A stretch of 64,000 nucleotides of DNA, taken from Arcobacteraceae bacterium. Lineage in GTDB: Bacteria > Campylobacterota > Campylobacteria > Campylobacterales > Arcobacteraceae. Location of the stretch: contig JALNYH010000009.1 of assembly GCA_023229945.1 (NCBI GenBank), forward strand, positions 1 to 64,000, written 5' to 3'. Within the stretch, counting starts at the first letter, position 1. Each line of letters opens with the position of its first letter. This document shows, piece after piece, positions 35,384 through 45,492 of the stretch. The position numbers were made by a program, and so were the translations under genes. The notes under the pieces were generated by a model. It saw nothing but the letters and a program-made list of their open reading frames with translations. It made no database searches and was not told where the DNA came from.

Positions 35384-35827
35384 TTACCCCTTTATCTTAG
35401 CTAAAGCTTCAACTGTCGCTTGAACTAGATTGTTTGGATTATTTGAACCAAGTGATTTTGCAATAATATCTTTTACACCTGCAAGCTCAAGAACTGGTCT
35501 TGCCGCACCACCTGCGATAAGTCCTGTACCTTCTGATGCTGGTTTTAAAAGAATTTTACTTGCATTATACTTATGTTCAATATCGTGAGCAATTGTAGTA
35601 CCTTTGATTGAAACTTTTACTAAACTTTTGAAAGCGTCATCTAATGCTTTTTTAATAGCATCAGGAACCTCTTTAGCTTTTCCTGTTCCATATCCAACTG
35701 TACCATTTTTGTCACCAACTACAACTAAAGCTGTAAATCTGAATCTACGACCACCTTTTACAACTTTTGTTACTCTACCGATTTTTACAATCGCTTCTTG
35801 AAAATCTTCTCTATTTACTGCTACCAT
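35384..35827 (-). CDS. rpsE: 30S ribosomal protein S5
   Basis: 147 residues with the N-terminal double-stranded RNA-binding fold ([22 protein letters not shown]) and the C-terminal [21 protein letters not shown] segment. Roles in decoding fidelity and mRNA unwinding at the entry site. AGGTTGAGCA precedes the ATG; 9-base gap from rplR. Confidence 0.97.
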   Translation of the reverse strand: MVAVNREDFQEAIVKIGRVTKVVKGGRRFRFTALVVVGDKNGTVGYGTGKAKEVPDAIKKALDDAFKSLVKVSIKGTTIAHDIEHKYNASKILLKPASEGTGLIAGGAARPVLELAGVKDIIAKSLGSNNPNNLVQATVEALAKIKG

Positions 35828-35836
35828 TGCTCAACC

Positions 35837-36196
35837 TTATAGTTTGATACCGTTATCTCTTAGTGCATCAGCAAACGCTGCAATTACACCATGATAAACA
35901 TAGCCATTTCTATCAAATACAACTTCAGTTATATTTTTTTCTTTTAACATACCAGCAAAAGCAGCTGCAACTTGAATTGCACCTTCTTTACTAGCTCTTA
36001 CATTCATAGTTTGACTATTTAGTCCTGCTAATGTTTGACCAGCTACATCATCAATTGCTTGAGCACTAATGTATCTATTTGATTTAAAAATAGATACTCT
36101 AGGTTTAATTGCAGTACCACTGATTTTCGATCTAACTTTTAATTTTCTTTTTGCTCTTAGCAAATTTTTCTTTACAATATCTTTTGCTCTACTCAT
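35837..36196 (-). CDS. rplR: 50S ribosomal protein L18
   Basis: 119 residues; carries 5S rRNA to the large subunit. Family landmarks are [33 protein letters not shown] and [15 protein letters not shown] [25 protein letters not shown] 36196 is preferred to the GTG just before it because AAGGTG then has proper spacing. Confidence 0.97.
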   Translation of the reverse strand: MSRAKDIVKKNLLRAKRKLKVRSKISGTAIKPRVSIFKSNRYISAQAIDDVAGQTLAGLNSQTMNVRASKEGAIQVAAAFAGMLKEKNITEVVFDRNGYVYHGVIAAFADALRDNGIKL

Positions 36197-36206
36197 CACT
36201 TACACC

Positions 36207-36743
36207 TTATTTTTTAGAAGTTTTTCCAGCTTTTCTGATGATAGTTTCATCAACATACTTCACACCTTTACCTTTGTAAGGCTCTGGTGGTCTATAACCT
36301 CTAACGATTGCTGAAACTTGTCCAACTTGACCTTTATCACTTCCTGTTATAGTAATGACATTCTTCTCAACAGATATACTGATACCTTTTGGAATCTCAA
36401 AATTAATAGGATGAGAAAAACCAAGAGCCATCTCTAAAACATTTCCATTAACTGCGGCTTTATAACCAACACCATTAATTTCTAGTTTTTTAGTGAAACC
36501 TGTATTAAAACCTGTTACAGCATTGTTAGTAAGTGCTCTATAAGTACCCCAAAATGCTTTATTTTCAGCTTCTTCGCCAATAGGAGAAAAAACTACCTTA
36601 CCATCTTCAACAGCAACATTAACTCTATTTAAAGTATCAATTTGTTTCGCATCATTACCTTTTTTTACTGTAATAACACCATTATTTACTGTTACCTCAA
36701 CACCACTTGGTATTGCTATAGGTTGTTTTCCAATTCTTGACAT
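36207..36743 (-). CDS. rplF: 50S ribosomal protein L6
   Basis: 178 residues with two similar RNA-binding halves. [17 protein letters not shown] at the start and [19 protein letters not shown] near the end are conserved in bacterial L6. Located near the factor-binding site of the 50S subunit. 12 bases after rpsH. Confidence 0.97.
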   Translation of the reverse strand: MSRIGKQPIAIPSGVEVTVNNGVITVKKGNDAKQIDTLNRVNVAVEDGKVVFSPIGEEAENKAFWGTYRALTNNAVTGFNTGFTKKLEINGVGYKAAVNGNVLEMALGFSHPINFEIPKGISISVEKNVITITGSDKGQVGQVSAIVRGYRPPEPYKGKGVKYVDETIIRKAGKTSKK

Positions 36744-36755
36744 ATTTTATACCTT

Positions 36756-37154
36756 TTACCAGATAGTACAAAGTACTTCACCACCAACTTTAGCTGCATA
36801 AGCTTCATCATTGCTTATAACACCTTTGTTTGTGCTTACTACTATTGTACCGTATCCATTTTTAAAGCTCTTAAGTTCTGTATAACCTTTGTAAACTCTT
36901 CTACCAGATTTAGAAACTCTTGTAACTTCGTTAATAACAGTTTTACCGCTATCATCATATTTTAAAACTACACTTATTGTTTTTTTGTTATTTTGACCAT
37001 CAACAACTTTAAAGCTCTCGATGTATCCTTTGTTTTGTAACACACCAAGCAATGCCTCAACAGTGTTAGAATGTAGTAGTGTAGTAACTTCTAGTTTTCT
37101 AAGACTTGCATTTCTGATTCTCGTTAGTGCATCAGCAATCATATCATTTACCAT
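36756..37154 (-). CDS. rpsH: 30S ribosomal protein S8
   Basis: 132 residues: [19 protein letters not shown] at the start and the C-terminal [28 protein letters not shown] are typical. A primary binder of 16S rRNA and, in other bacteria, the translational repressor of the spc operon. AGGAG precedes the ATG; 9 bases after rpsN. Confidence 0.97.
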   Translation of the reverse strand: MVNDMIADALTRIRNASLRKLEVTTLLHSNTVEALLGVLQNKGYIESFKVVDGQNNKKTISVVLKYDDSGKTVINEVTRVSKSGRRVYKGYTELKSFKNGYGTIVVSTNKGVISNDEAYAAKVGGEVLCTIW

Positions 37155-37163
37155 AAATTTCTC

Positions 37164-37349
37164 CTACCAACTTGCTTTTCTAACACCAGGAATTAATCCC
37201 TCGTTAGCCATTTTTCTTAAACATACTCTACAAAGTCCAAAATCTTGATATACTGATTTTGGTCTTCCACAAACAGAACATCTTGTATATGCTCTTACTG
37301 CAAACTTAGGCTTTCTTTGAGCCTTTGCTATCATAGACTTTTTAGCCAT
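37164..37349 (-). CDS. rpsN: 30S ribosomal protein S14, zinc-binding type
   Basis: 61 residues with two CxxC pairs ([20 protein letters not shown]), i.e. the short zinc-containing form. Completes the 3' domain of the 30S subunit. Its first base is shared with the end of rplE. Only a zinc form is seen here, relevant given the zinc-uptake genes elsewhere in the window. Confidence 0.97.
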   Translation of the reverse strand: MAKKSMIAKAQRKPKFAVRAYTRCSVCGRPKSVYQDFGLCRVCLRKMANEGLIPGVRKASW

Positions 37350-37897
37350 TATTCTCTTCCTTTACTAAATGGAATTCCCATTAGCTCTAATAATCTATAA
37401 GCTTCTGTGTCGTTTTGCGCAGTTGTAGCTATAGAGATATTCATACCGTGTGTTTTGATAATATTATCATAAACTACTTCTGGGAACATAAGTTGCTCGT
37501 TTAGACCGAAGCTAAAGTTACCTCTACCATCAAAACCATTTCTGTTTAGACCTCTAAAGTCTTTTACTCTTGGTAAAGCAACAGAAACTAATTTGTCCAA
37601 AAACACATACATGTTATCACTTCTTAAAGTAACTTTGATACCAACTGGCATACCTTCTCTTACTTTAAATCCAGCAACTGATTTTTTAGCTATGATAATT
37701 TGAGCTTTTTGACCAGCTATCAAAGAGATAGTGTCAGCCATATTTTGCATCAATTTATTATCTTTCATAGCCTCACCAGCACCAACAGAGATTACAACTT
37801 TCTCTATTTGTGGTGTAAGCATTTTGTTTTTTGGGAACTCAGCTTCAAGAGCAGGTTTAACAACAGCTTTATATTTATCAAATAATCTTGTTGCCAT
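37349..37897 (-). CDS. rplE: 50S ribosomal protein L5
   Basis: 182 residues; binds 5S rRNA and contacts the P-site tRNA. Landmarks are [39 protein letters not shown] and the C-terminal [10 protein letters not shown]. Starts 2 bases after the rplX stop. Confidence 0.97.
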   Translation of the reverse strand: MATRLFDKYKAVVKPALEAEFPKNKMLTPQIEKVVISVGAGEAMKDNKLMQNMADTISLIAGQKAQIIIAKKSVAGFKVREGMPVGIKVTLRSDNMYVFLDKLVSVALPRVKDFRGLNRNGFDGRGNFSFGLNEQLMFPEVVYDNIIKTHGMNISIATTAQNDTEAYRLLELMGIPFSKGRE

Positions 37898-37899
37898 AA

Positions 37900-38139
37900 T
37901 TAAGCTCCTTCTACTTTTGCTACATTAGAGATATCTATTGGCATCTCTTTATTGATAAATCCACCGTCTGGATTTTTTTCTTGATCTGGTTTGATAGCTT
38001 TTTTAGCTATTTTACAACCCTTTACAAGTACTTTCATATCTTTAGGCATAACTTTGATAACTTCACCAGTTTTACCTTTGTCATCTCCAGCGATAATTTT
38101 TACAGTATCACCTTTTTTAATTTTTAATTTAATAGCCAT
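37900..38139 (-). CDS. rplX: 50S ribosomal protein L24
   Basis: 79 residues with the KOW motif near the start ([23 protein letters not shown]). An assembly initiator for the 50S subunit. Shorter than E. coli L24 (104), a common length in this phylum. Shares one base with the end of rplN. Confidence 0.96.
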   Translation of the reverse strand: MAIKLKIKKGDTVKIIAGDDKGKTGEVIKVMPKDMKVLVKGCKIAKKAIKPDQEKNPDGGFINKEMPIDISNVAKVEGA

Positions 38140-38507
38140 TATAATACCTCCGGAGCAAGTGATACGATTTTCATAAAGTTTGCATATCTAACTTCTCTTG
38201 CTACTGGTCCAAATATACGAGTACCAATTGGCTCTCTTTTTGCATCAAGAATAACTGCAGCATTGTCATCGAATCTGATTAAAGAACCATTTTCTCTTTG
38301 AACTTCTTTGTGAGTTCTAACAACAACAGCTTTTACTACTTGACCTTTTTTTACTTTACCATTTGGGATAGCTTTTTTAACTGATGCAACAATTACATCA
38401 CCAACACTTGCGTATCTTCTTTTACTTCCACCTAAAACTTTGATACACATAATTTCTTTTGCGCCACTGTTATCAGCAACATTCAATCTTGTAAAACTTT
38501 GTATCAT
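38139..38507 (-). CDS. rplN: 50S ribosomal protein L14
   Basis: 122 residues, exact family length. [33 protein letters not shown] at the start is diagnostic. Bridges to 16S rRNA at the subunit interface. Shares one base with rpsQ. Confidence 0.97.
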   Translation of the reverse strand: MIQSFTRLNVADNSGAKEIMCIKVLGGSKRRYASVGDVIVASVKKAIPNGKVKKGQVVKAVVVRTHKEVQRENGSLIRFDDNAAVILDAKREPIGTRIFGPVAREVRYANFMKIVSLAPEVL

Positions 38508-38761
38508 TATTCAACTCCTCTTGCAAGGATTACATTCAATCTGTATGATTTAGTTTTTGATAATGGTCTACATTCTAATGCAGATACAGTATCTCCAACT
38601 TTTACTTCATTTTTTTCATCGTGAACTAGGTATTTTTTAAACTTTTTAACTGTTTTGTGATATTTTGGGTGTAAAACACTTCTTGTTACTAAAACTGAAA
38701 CTGTTTTATCACCGCTTTTTTTTACCACTACACCTTGAATCTCTCTTTTGTGTGTATTCAT
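38507..38761 (-). CDS. rpsQ: 30S ribosomal protein S17
   Basis: 84 residues, OB-fold. [23 protein letters not shown] and [21 protein letters not shown] are typical. A primary 16S rRNA 5'-domain binder. 11 bases after rpmC. Confidence 0.96.
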   Translation of the reverse strand: MNTHKREIQGVVVKKSGDKTVSVLVTRSVLHPKYHKTVKKFKKYLVHDEKNEVKVGDTVSALECRPLSKTKSYRLNVILARGVE

Positions 38762-38772
38762 GAGCCTGATCC

Positions 38773-38961
38773 TTATGCGTTAACTGCAGTGATAGCAGTT
38801 TGAATTCTAGCGATATCTTTTTTTACAGTTCTAAGTTCGCTAGTGTTTGTAAGTTGCATAGTTTTTAGCTTAGCTTTAAGCTCAAATAACAACACCTTTT
38901 TCTCTTTTAACGTAGCTTTTAATTCTTCTAAGCTTTTATCTTTTATCTCAGTATATTTCAT
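38773..38961 (-). CDS. rpmC: 50S ribosomal protein L29
   Basis: 62 residues forming a helical hairpin ([26 protein letters not shown]), at the polypeptide exit tunnel. The frame extends to a GTG at 38967, but ATG 38961 with GGA upstream is preferred. It overlaps the end of rplP, so translation is coupled. Confidence 0.95.
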   Translation of the reverse strand: MKYTEIKDKSLEELKATLKEKKVLLFELKAKLKTMQLTNTSELRTVKKDIARIQTAITAVNA

Positions 38962-39373
38962 TTTCACTATCCAAAGTTACGATTTTTGTTTTAAATGGTA
39001 ATTTATGCATAGCCAATGTTAACGCTTCTCTTGCTAACACATCATCTACACCTGCCATCTCAAAGCAAATTCTTCCAGGTTTGATATTCATTACCCATTT
39101 ATCTACTGAACCTTTACCTTTACCCATCCTAGTTTCTAGTGGCTTAGCAGTAAGAGGTTTGTCTGGGAATACCATTATCCAAACTTTACCAGTTCTTTTT
39201 ACTTTTCTTGTCATTGCAATCCTAGCAGCTTCAATCTGTCTAGAATCAATTCTTCCGTGTTCAACAGCTTTAACACCAATATTACCGAATGCTAATGAGT
39301 TTCCTCTTGTAGCTTCGCCTCTATTTCTGCCTTTCATCTGTTTTCTATATTTAGTTCTTTTTGGCATTAACAT
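38948..39373 (-). CDS. rplP: 50S ribosomal protein L16
   Basis: 141 residues with [40 protein letters not shown] and [11 protein letters not shown]. Organises the A-site side of the peptidyl transferase region. Start could be the ATG two codons further in. Two-base gap to rpsC, overlap with rpmC. Confidence 0.97.
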   Translation of the reverse strand: MLMPKRTKYRKQMKGRNRGEATRGNSLAFGNIGVKAVEHGRIDSRQIEAARIAMTRKVKRTGKVWIMVFPDKPLTAKPLETRMGKGKGSVDKWVMNIKPGRICFEMAGVDDVLAREALTLAMHKLPFKTKIVTLDSENEIY

Positions 39374-39375
39374 GA

Positions 39376-40089
39376 TTATTTACCTCTTTTATTCATAGTA
39401 GGTTTTCTCTTTTTAGCCGCATTGTTATTAGCAGGAGTTTCACGTTCTGGTTGAATACCTTTTGCAAGTACTTCACCTTTGAAAATCCAAACTTTTATAC
39501 CAATACATCCATAAGTAGTATGTGCTTCAGCAAACCCATAATCAATTTTAGCTCTTAAAGTATGAAGAGGAACTCTACCTTCAAGATACCATTCAGTTCT
39601 AGCCATCTCAGCGCCACCAAGTCTACCAGATACTGATACCTTAATACCTTTAGCACCAGATTTTAGAGCGTTTTGCATAACTCTTTTCATAGCTCTTCTA
39701 AATGCAACTCTTCTTTCTAATTGTTGAGCAACATTTTCAGCAGCAAGTTGAGCAGAAGTTTGTGGTTTTCTCTCTTCTTTGATGTTAACAGTAATTTCTT
39801 TACCTAAAAGTGTAGAAAGTGCATTTTTAAGTTTTTCAACATCCGCACCTTTTTTACCAATAATGATACCAGGTCTAGCAGCAACAACAGTTACTCTAAC
39901 TTTTTTAGCAGTTCTTTCAATTAATGTTTGAGAAACACCAGCATAGTAAAGTTCTTTTTTGATGTATTTTCTAACTTTATGATCTTCAGCTATATTTTCT
40001 GGCATTTTACTAAAAGTTGGAAACCATCTTGATTCCCAATTTCTGTTTATTCCAAGTCTTATTCCAATTGGACTAACTTTTTGACCCAT
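39376..40089 (-). CDS. rpsC: 30S ribosomal protein S3
   Basis: 237 residues. [22 protein letters not shown] opens the protein. A KH domain holds [20 protein letters not shown], and the C-terminal half has [31 protein letters not shown]. Part of the mRNA entry tunnel helicase region. One-base overlap with rplV. Confidence 0.98.
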   Translation of the reverse strand: MGQKVSPIGIRLGINRNWESRWFPTFSKMPENIAEDHKVRKYIKKELYYAGVSQTLIERTAKKVRVTVVAARPGIIIGKKGADVEKLKNALSTLLGKEITVNIKEERKPQTSAQLAAENVAQQLERRVAFRRAMKRVMQNALKSGAKGIKVSVSGRLGGAEMARTEWYLEGRVPLHTLRAKIDYGFAEAHTTYGCIGIKVWIFKGEVLAKGIQPERETPANNNAAKKRKPTMNKRGK

Positions 40090-40418
40090 TACTTCTCTCC
40101 TTTAACTGGTGCTACTTCAACAATAATGTGAGAAGTAGGTTTTAGTTTTGGTGTTGCTCTTCCTCTAGCTCTTGGCATAAATCTTCTTAAAACTGAAGCT
40201 TTATCAACTCTACAACTAACAACTTCTGCTTCATTAGCTTCTAAACCTGCATTTGCAACAGCAGAAGCAATTACTTTAGATATTATGTTAGCAGCTTTGT
40301 TTGGAGTAAACTCTAAGCTTGCAATTGCAAGTTCACAATTCATACCTTGAACTTCTCTAGCAACTAGTCTAGCTTTAATAGGAGAAAGTCTTATAAATTT
40401 TAGTACAGCTCTACTCAT
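40089..40418 (-). CDS. rplV: 50S ribosomal protein L22
   Basis: 109 residues: [18 protein letters not shown] and [28 protein letters not shown], the latter forming the tunnel-lining hairpin. 1 base separates it from rpsS. Confidence 0.97.
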   Translation of the reverse strand: MSRAVLKFIRLSPIKARLVAREVQGMNCELAIASLEFTPNKAANIISKVIASAVANAGLEANEAEVVSCRVDKASVLRRFMPRARGRATPKLKPTSHIIVEVAPVKGEK

Positions 40419-40419
40419 A

Positions 40420-40698
40420 TTATCCTACCTTTTTTTGCACAGTGCCTTTGTGCCCTTTAAATAATCTAGTTGGTGCGAACTCACCTAGTTTATAACCAAC
40501 ATGATTTTCAGTTATTGAAACTGGTACGAATACTTTACCATTATGCACAGTAAAAGTAAGCCCTATCATATCAGGTAAAATAGTACTTCTTCTTGACCAA
40601 GTTTTAATTGGTTTTTTATCACCACTTGATTGCGCTTTTAAAACTTTTTTCATTAGATGTCCATCAACGAATGGACCTTTTTTTATTGATCTTGCCAT
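40420..40698 (-). CDS. rpsS: 30S ribosomal protein S19
   Basis: 92 residues, standard length. [35 protein letters not shown] and [18 protein letters not shown] are conserved. Sits in the 30S head. 9 bases after rplB. Confidence 0.98.
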   Translation of the reverse strand: MARSIKKGPFVDGHLMKKVLKAQSSGDKKPIKTWSRRSTILPDMIGLTFTVHNGKVFVPVSITENHVGYKLGEFAPTRLFKGHKGTVQKKVG

Positions 40699-40707
40699 AT
40701 AATTACC

Positions 40708-41535
40708 CTACTTCTTTCGTCTTGAGATGATAAGTTTATCACTAGCTTTTTTCTTTCTAGTTTTATAACCTTTTGTAGGCATACCCCATGGAGTTACAGG
40801 ATGTCCAGATGAACCAGTTTTACCTTCACCACCACCATGTGGGTGATCTATAGGGTTCATTGCTGCCCCTCTAGTTTGAGGTCTAATACCCATATGTCTT
40901 GAACGTCCAGCTTTACCTATTACCATATTGATATAGTCTTCGTTTCCTACAACACCAATAGTTGCCATATTAACACCAAGAACTTTTCTCATTTCACCAC
41001 TAGGTAATCTCATGATTACATACTTTTCTTCTCTACCCATTACCTGAGCATAGCTTCCAGCACTTCTAGCAAGTTGAGCACCTTTACCTGGTTTTAATTC
41101 AATATTATGAACCATTGTACCAACAGGGATACTCATAAGTTGCATAGCATTACCTGGTTTGATATCAAGACCACTAACTGCAGAAGATATAACATCACCT
41201 ACATTTAAGCCTTTTGGTTGAATAACATATCTTTTGTCACCATCAACATAGTTAACTAAACAAATTCTACAGTTTCTATATGGATCGTACTCAACAGTAG
41301 CTACTGTTCCAGGGATTCCTAACTTATTTCTTTTAAAATCTATAATTCTATATAGTTTTTTTGCACCCGCTTGTTTATGTCTGCTTGTGATTCTTCCGTT
41401 ACTATTTCTACCAGCTGCTGCTTTTACTCTTACAAGTAAAGATCTTACAGTTGGTTTTGAAGTAATATCTGAAGTATCCAATACACTCATAAATCTTCTA
41501 GCTGGTGTAATTGGTCTAAATTTTTTGATAGCCAT
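40708..41535 (-). CDS. rplB: 50S ribosomal protein L2
   Basis: 275 residues. Conserved [44 protein letters not shown] and the catalytic-region histidine in [15 protein letters not shown]. Required for subunit joining and peptidyl transfer. 10 bases after rplW. Confidence 0.98.
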   Translation of the reverse strand: MAIKKFRPITPARRFMSVLDTSDITSKPTVRSLLVRVKAAAGRNSNGRITSRHKQAGAKKLYRIIDFKRNKLGIPGTVATVEYDPYRNCRICLVNYVDGDKRYVIQPKGLNVGDVISSAVSGLDIKPGNAMQLMSIPVGTMVHNIELKPGKGAQLARSAGSYAQVMGREEKYVIMRLPSGEMRKVLGVNMATIGVVGNEDYINMVIGKAGRSRHMGIRPQTRGAAMNPIDHPHGGGEGKTGSSGHPVTPWGMPTKGYKTRKKKASDKLIISRRKK

Positions 41536-41545
41536 CCATTACCCC

Positions 41546-41827
41546 TTAAGCTGATAGGTTCGCGATTGCCGCGCCCTCAGGAAGTGTTACATAGAACTTT
41601 TTGAAATCAGCTCTCTTACCAACTCTTCCTCTGAATTTTTTTACTTTACCATCTTGTCTTAAAGAATTAACTTTTGATGGAGTTACACCAAAATACTCTT
41701 TGAAAACTTCTTTTAAACCGTTTTTTGTCATTTTAGGTGAAGTTTGAACAACTATTACACCATTTTCTTGAAGCTCTATAGTTTTTTCTGTATAGAGGAT
41801 TGATTTGATATCTGTAATATCTGCCAT
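41546..41827 (-). CDS. rplW: 50S ribosomal protein L23
   Basis: 93 residues with [37 protein letters not shown] and [20 protein letters not shown]. Docking site for trigger factor and SRP at the exit tunnel. One base after rplD. Confidence 0.96.
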   Translation of the reverse strand: MADITDIKSILYTEKTIELQENGVIVVQTSPKMTKNGLKEVFKEYFGVTPSKVNSLRQDGKVKKFRGRVGKRADFKKFYVTLPEGAAIANLSA

Positions 41828-41828
41828 A

Positions 41829-42440
41829 TTATTTCTCCCCTGTTAAACTATCAAATACTGCTTTTTCAATCACTACAGAGTGAAATACAGACATCCAATA
41901 AGCGTTTAATTCTTGTTTTTCAACTACATAACAATTTGGAACATTTCTAAATGCCAAATATGTTTTTTCATCTAATAAGTCAACAACTACCAAAGTACTT
42001 CTTTGGTTTAGTTTTGTAACTATTGCCATTGCATCTTTAGTTTTACCTGATTCAACAGTTAAAGCGTCAAGAATAAATAAAGTTCCTCTTTGAGCTTGTG
42101 CATTAAGAGCAAATTTTAAAGCTAGTACTTTTTGTTTTTTATTAACTTTTTGCTCATAATTTCTTTTTGTTGGTCCAAAAATTGTACCCCCACCTACGAA
42201 TAATGGTGATCTCATAGAACCCCATCTAGCACCACCGCTACCTTTTTGAGCTTTAGGTTTTTTACCACCACCGCTTACTTCGGCTCTTGTTTTACTTCTC
42301 GCAGTATTTGATCTCAAAGACGCAAGATACGATTTTACATATAAATATAAATTGTGAGAATTTATACTATCATAAGCTGAAGGAAGTTCTACATTTCCAG
42401 CTGCTTCAAATTTTTCGTTTAATATTACTGCTTTACTCAT
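41829..42440 (-). CDS. rplD: 50S ribosomal protein L4
   Basis: 203 residues. The basic loop [43 protein letters not shown] reaches into the exit tunnel and is fully conserved. In other bacteria L4 represses the S10 operon; whether it does here is unknown. ATGA overlap with rplC. Confidence 0.97.
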   Translation of the reverse strand: MSKAVILNEKFEAAGNVELPSAYDSINSHNLYLYVKSYLASLRSNTARSKTRAEVSGGGKKPKAQKGSGGARWGSMRSPLFVGGGTIFGPTKRNYEQKVNKKQKVLALKFALNAQAQRGTLFILDALTVESGKTKDAMAIVTKLNQRSTLVVVDLLDEKTYLAFRNVPNCYVVEKQELNAYWMSVFHSVVIEKAVFDSLTGEK

Positions 42441-43015
42441 TTAGCAATCCTTACTCTACCTAATGCACCATTTGGTCCACTTACTGAACCTTTTAGTACT
42501 AAAACACCACTTGCTGGATCAAATGAAACAACTTCATTAGAAACTGTTACTGTTTCATAACCATACTGACCTGGCATTTTTTTACCTGGTTGTACACGTC
42601 CTGGCCATTCGCAGTTACCAATAGAACCAGTTCTTCTACCCATTCTATGTCCGTGAGAAGCTCTACCACCAGCAAAGTTCCATCTTTTTACAACACCAGT
42701 AAAACCTCTACCTTTTGTTCTGAAAGTTGCTTTAATTTGAGCACCTTCAACCAAAAGTGAAGTATCAACATCACCTGCTTCAGTATTTGAAGTTTTAACA
42801 GTAGCGAATCTATTAAATTCTTTGCTAAGGTTATATTTAGCTTGTTGTCCAGCTGTTGGCTTATTTAAAGACTTACCTTTATTATATGCCACTAACGCTT
42901 TTCCATTTTCTAAAACTTCACATACTTTTGTATCTATAAGCTTTAAAAGTGTAACAGGAACACTTGGAACAGATATTGTTCTGCTCATACCGATTTTTTC
43001 AACTATGAATTCCAT
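42437..43015 (-). CDS. rplC: 50S ribosomal protein L3
   Basis: 192 residues. The central extension [41 protein letters not shown] is the peptidyl-transferase-reaching loop; the glutamine methylated in E. coli corresponds to the GQYG region. 13 bases after rpsJ; AAGGGGTAATGG forms the ribosome site. Confidence 0.97.
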   Translation of the reverse strand: MEFIVEKIGMSRTISVPSVPVTLLKLIDTKVCEVLENGKALVAYNKGKSLNKPTAGQQAKYNLSKEFNRFATVKTSNTEAGDVDTSLLVEGAQIKATFRTKGRGFTGVVKRWNFAGGRASHGHRMGRRTGSIGNCEWPGRVQPGKKMPGQYGYETVTVSNEVVSFDPASGVLVLKGSVSGPNGALGRVRIAK

Positions 43016-43028
43016 CCATTACCCCTTA

Positions 43029-43343
43029 TTATGCTTGACCCATTGATCTAACTTCTACGTCAACTTCAGGAGCAAGATCAAGTTTCATTAAAGAATCAAC
43101 AGTATCTGGAGTTGCAGAGATTATATCAATCATTCTTGAATGAACTCTGATTTCAAACTGCTCTCTACTGTCTTTATTAACATGTGGAGATCTAAGCACT
43201 GTATATCTTCTGATTTTAGTTGGCAAAGGAATTGGTCCTACCAACTCTGCACCTGTTCTTTTAACAGCTTCTACTATAGAAGCAACTGAACGATCTAGAA
43301 CTCTATGATCGTATGCCTTTAATTTTAATCTAATTTTTTCCAT
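43029..43343 (-). CDS. rpsJ: 30S ribosomal protein S10
   Basis: 104 residues: [32 protein letters not shown] and the conserved loop [28 protein letters not shown]. First gene of the operon and also the NusE antitermination factor. ATG 43343 with AGAGG upstream is the start; a longer in-frame start at 43409 would include non-conserved residues overlapping the promoter leader. Confidence 0.97.
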   Translation of the reverse strand: MEKIRLKLKAYDHRVLDRSVASIVEAVKRTGAELVGPIPLPTKIRRYTVLRSPHVNKDSREQFEIRVHSRMIDIISATPDTVDSLMKLDLAPEVDVEVRSMGQA

Positions 43344-43421
43344 TTTTACCTCTTTAAAGAACTCATCAAGTCCATAATTCTTGTCTTCAAAAACTACACT
43401 TGACATCAAACATGGACGCGG

Positions 43422-43427
43422 ATTATA
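43422..43427 (-). promoter_or_regulatory. -10 element of the S10 operon promoter
   Basis: ATTATA on the plus strand (TATAAT in AGCTATAATCCGCG on the minus strand). Initiation near 43415 leaves a leader of about 70 bases before rpsJ, containing inverted TCCAT/ATGGA segments that could fold. Confidence 0.6.
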
Positions 43428-43507
43428 GCTAATTTTTAATATAAAGTCAATAGATTGGGGTGTTTTAAAGGGAAAAAAGGAATTTTATTTCCTTTTTATA
43501 AGGAAGA

Positions 43508-45424
43508 CTAGTCTTCAGTAAAGAATTCTTTTTTCATATTATTTACGAGTTGTTGAACTTTTTCTTGATCTGCTTTATTTGTATTTTGTTCAAGGATCTT
43601 ATTTAAATTAGGATGAAATTTTCTTAAAAACTCTAATATATAATTACCTTTCCTGTAAGGATTATTGATTTGTGAATCATGATCTATTAAAACTTCTACA
43701 AAATCATAATACCCTAAAAATGCTGCATAATTAATCGGAAGTACTCCAAATTTATCAGGTTGATTTATAAGTTTTTTATTGTAAGAATAGATTAGTTTAA
43801 ATATTTTGATTCTATTTTTCCATACACTATTGTGTATATAATTTCTTCCTCTATTATCAATTGCATTTAAATCAGCTTTTGCATTTATCAATATTTTTAT
43901 AGTTTGTTCATCATTATCTAAAATTGCTTTATGAAGTACAACACCTCCATAATTATCTCTTGCATTTATATCAACACCAATACTTATAATATTTTTTAAA
44001 GTTTCAAAATACTCTTTCTTATCTGCTTCTCTCATACTTTCTTTATGTGAACCAATGAACTTATATATTACATTCAAACCATCATGACTTAATTGATTGA
44101 TATCTGCACCATATTTTATAAGCAATCTTACAATTTCAATATTACCAAGCATAAGGGGTTCAAAAAAGTATGGGTCATTTTTAGAATTTAATTGTCTTAA
44201 ATTAACTTCTGCATTATATAATATTTCTTTTAAGACAACTTGATAATCACCATCATCAATTATTTCTTTTCGTTCATCTCTACTTAAATGAATTTTATTT
44301 TTTAGATATAAATCTGCATTTATTAGTTTTTCTACTATGGTTTGATTGTTAATATCAGCAATATTGACATTTGCTCCAAAATCTAGTAGCATAATTAATT
44401 CACTATTATAATTTTTTCCGAGCATTGCAATAATAGAAAGAGTACTTTTCCCATCTTTTGTTATATTATTTGGGTCTACATCATTTTTTAGTAAAAACTT
44501 TAATAGTTGTGTATTCTTTCCTTTAACAGCAATTGTTAATAAATTGTCATCTTTTGAATTCCATAGAGTTGTATTTACTTTTTTATCCAGCAAAATATCT
44601 AATATCTCATATAAAATAGCAATACGGTTAGGATTCTTATTTTCATGGTACAATTTATTTATATGACTCACTATTTTAAAAATCAAAGTATTTTTTTTTG
44701 AATCTAGTTGTTCTAAATCAAATCCAAGTTCCAGTAAATATTCAAAATAGTTTATAGATAATGATTGAGATTTAATATAGTAAAATAAAACATTTTTGTT
44801 ATTACTATCTAAGGCTTTAATATCAAGTCCTTTTGAAAGCAGTGCTATTAAGATTTCTTTATTTGAATAAACAGATTCTAAAAATAAAAGTGTTTTCCCA
44901 TCTATGTCTTTTTGGTTGATATCTAAGGTATTGATTTTTAAGAGATCATTGATTATTCTAATATTTCCATTTGATGCCGCATAAAAAAATAAATTCTGAC
45001 CTTTTAAATCTATAATATTTAAATCTTTTGTAATATCTTTTAAAATATAAAATATCTCTTCTTTATCTGCTGTGATTGATTCTGCTAATGCATTTTTCCC
45101 TTGATTATTGATAATATCAACATTAGCATTTAAAGATAATAGTTTTTTTACAGTATCTACACTACCACTCATTGCAGCTATCATTAATGGTGTAAAACCA
45201 TTATTATCAATGGCATTAATATTAACACCTTTTTTTATAAGCCAAGATACAGCTTCAACTTTATTTTGATTGACTAATTGATGTAATAAAGTTTTTCCAT
45301 CTTGTGTTTTTTGCTTTATATCAATATGGGAAAGCATATTATTTACTTTAGTTTCATCAAAAGATTCTTTTTTGAGTTCAACTAACAAATCTTGTAATGT
45401 ACTCTTCTTAAATATGCCAAGCAT
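43508..45424 (-). CDS. Ankyrin-repeat protein
   Basis: A 638-residue protein built from about 14-16 ankyrin repeats. Clear repeats include DGKTLLHQLVNQNKVEAVSWLIKKGVNINAID, GFTPLMIAAMSGSVDTVKKLL, DGLNVIYKF and GVVLHKAILDNDEQTIKIL, each about 33 residues. No signal peptide, membrane helix or catalytic domain was seen; the first 40 and last 50 residues are helical. It presumably binds another protein. It lies downstream of the UvrD-type helicase in the same direction (70-base gap) and upstream of, but separate from, the S10 promoter. Partner and role are unknown. Confidence 0.88.
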   Translation of the reverse strand: MLGIFKKSTLQDLLVELKKESFDETKVNNMLSHIDIKQKTQDGKTLLHQLVNQNKVEAVSWLIKKGVNINAIDNNGFTPLMIAAMSGSVDTVKKLLSLNANVDIINNQGKNALAESITADKEEIFYILKDITKDLNIIDLKGQNLFFYAASNGNIRIINDLLKINTLDINQKDIDGKTLLFLESVYSNKEILIALLSKGLDIKALDSNNKNVLFYYIKSQSLSINYFEYLLELGFDLEQLDSKKNTLIFKIVSHINKLYHENKNPNRIAILYEILDILLDKKVNTTLWNSKDDNLLTIAVKGKNTQLLKFLLKNDVDPNNITKDGKSTLSIIAMLGKNYNSELIMLLDFGANVNIADINNQTIVEKLINADLYLKNKIHLSRDERKEIIDDGDYQVVLKEILYNAEVNLRQLNSKNDPYFFEPLMLGNIEIVRLLIKYGADINQLSHDGLNVIYKFIGSHKESMREADKKEYFETLKNIISIGVDINARDNYGGVVLHKAILDNDEQTIKILINAKADLNAIDNRGRNYIHNSVWKNRIKIFKLIYSYNKKLINQPDKFGVLPINYAAFLGYYDFVEVLIDHDSQINNPYRKGNYILEFLRKFHPNLNKILEQNTNKADQEKVQQLVNNMKKEFFTED

Positions 45425-45492
45425 TTATTATTACCTTAAACAAAAAATTATTTTTATAAATTATGTAATTTTATCACAATAGTACTTAAGTA

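Noticed and set aside
43344..43415. Eight-codon ORF in the rpsJ leader (ATG near 43409) as a regulatory peptide
   Set aside because: No ribosome site and very short; the leader can fold through TCCAT/ATGGA but no attenuator or L4-type structure could be demonstrated.
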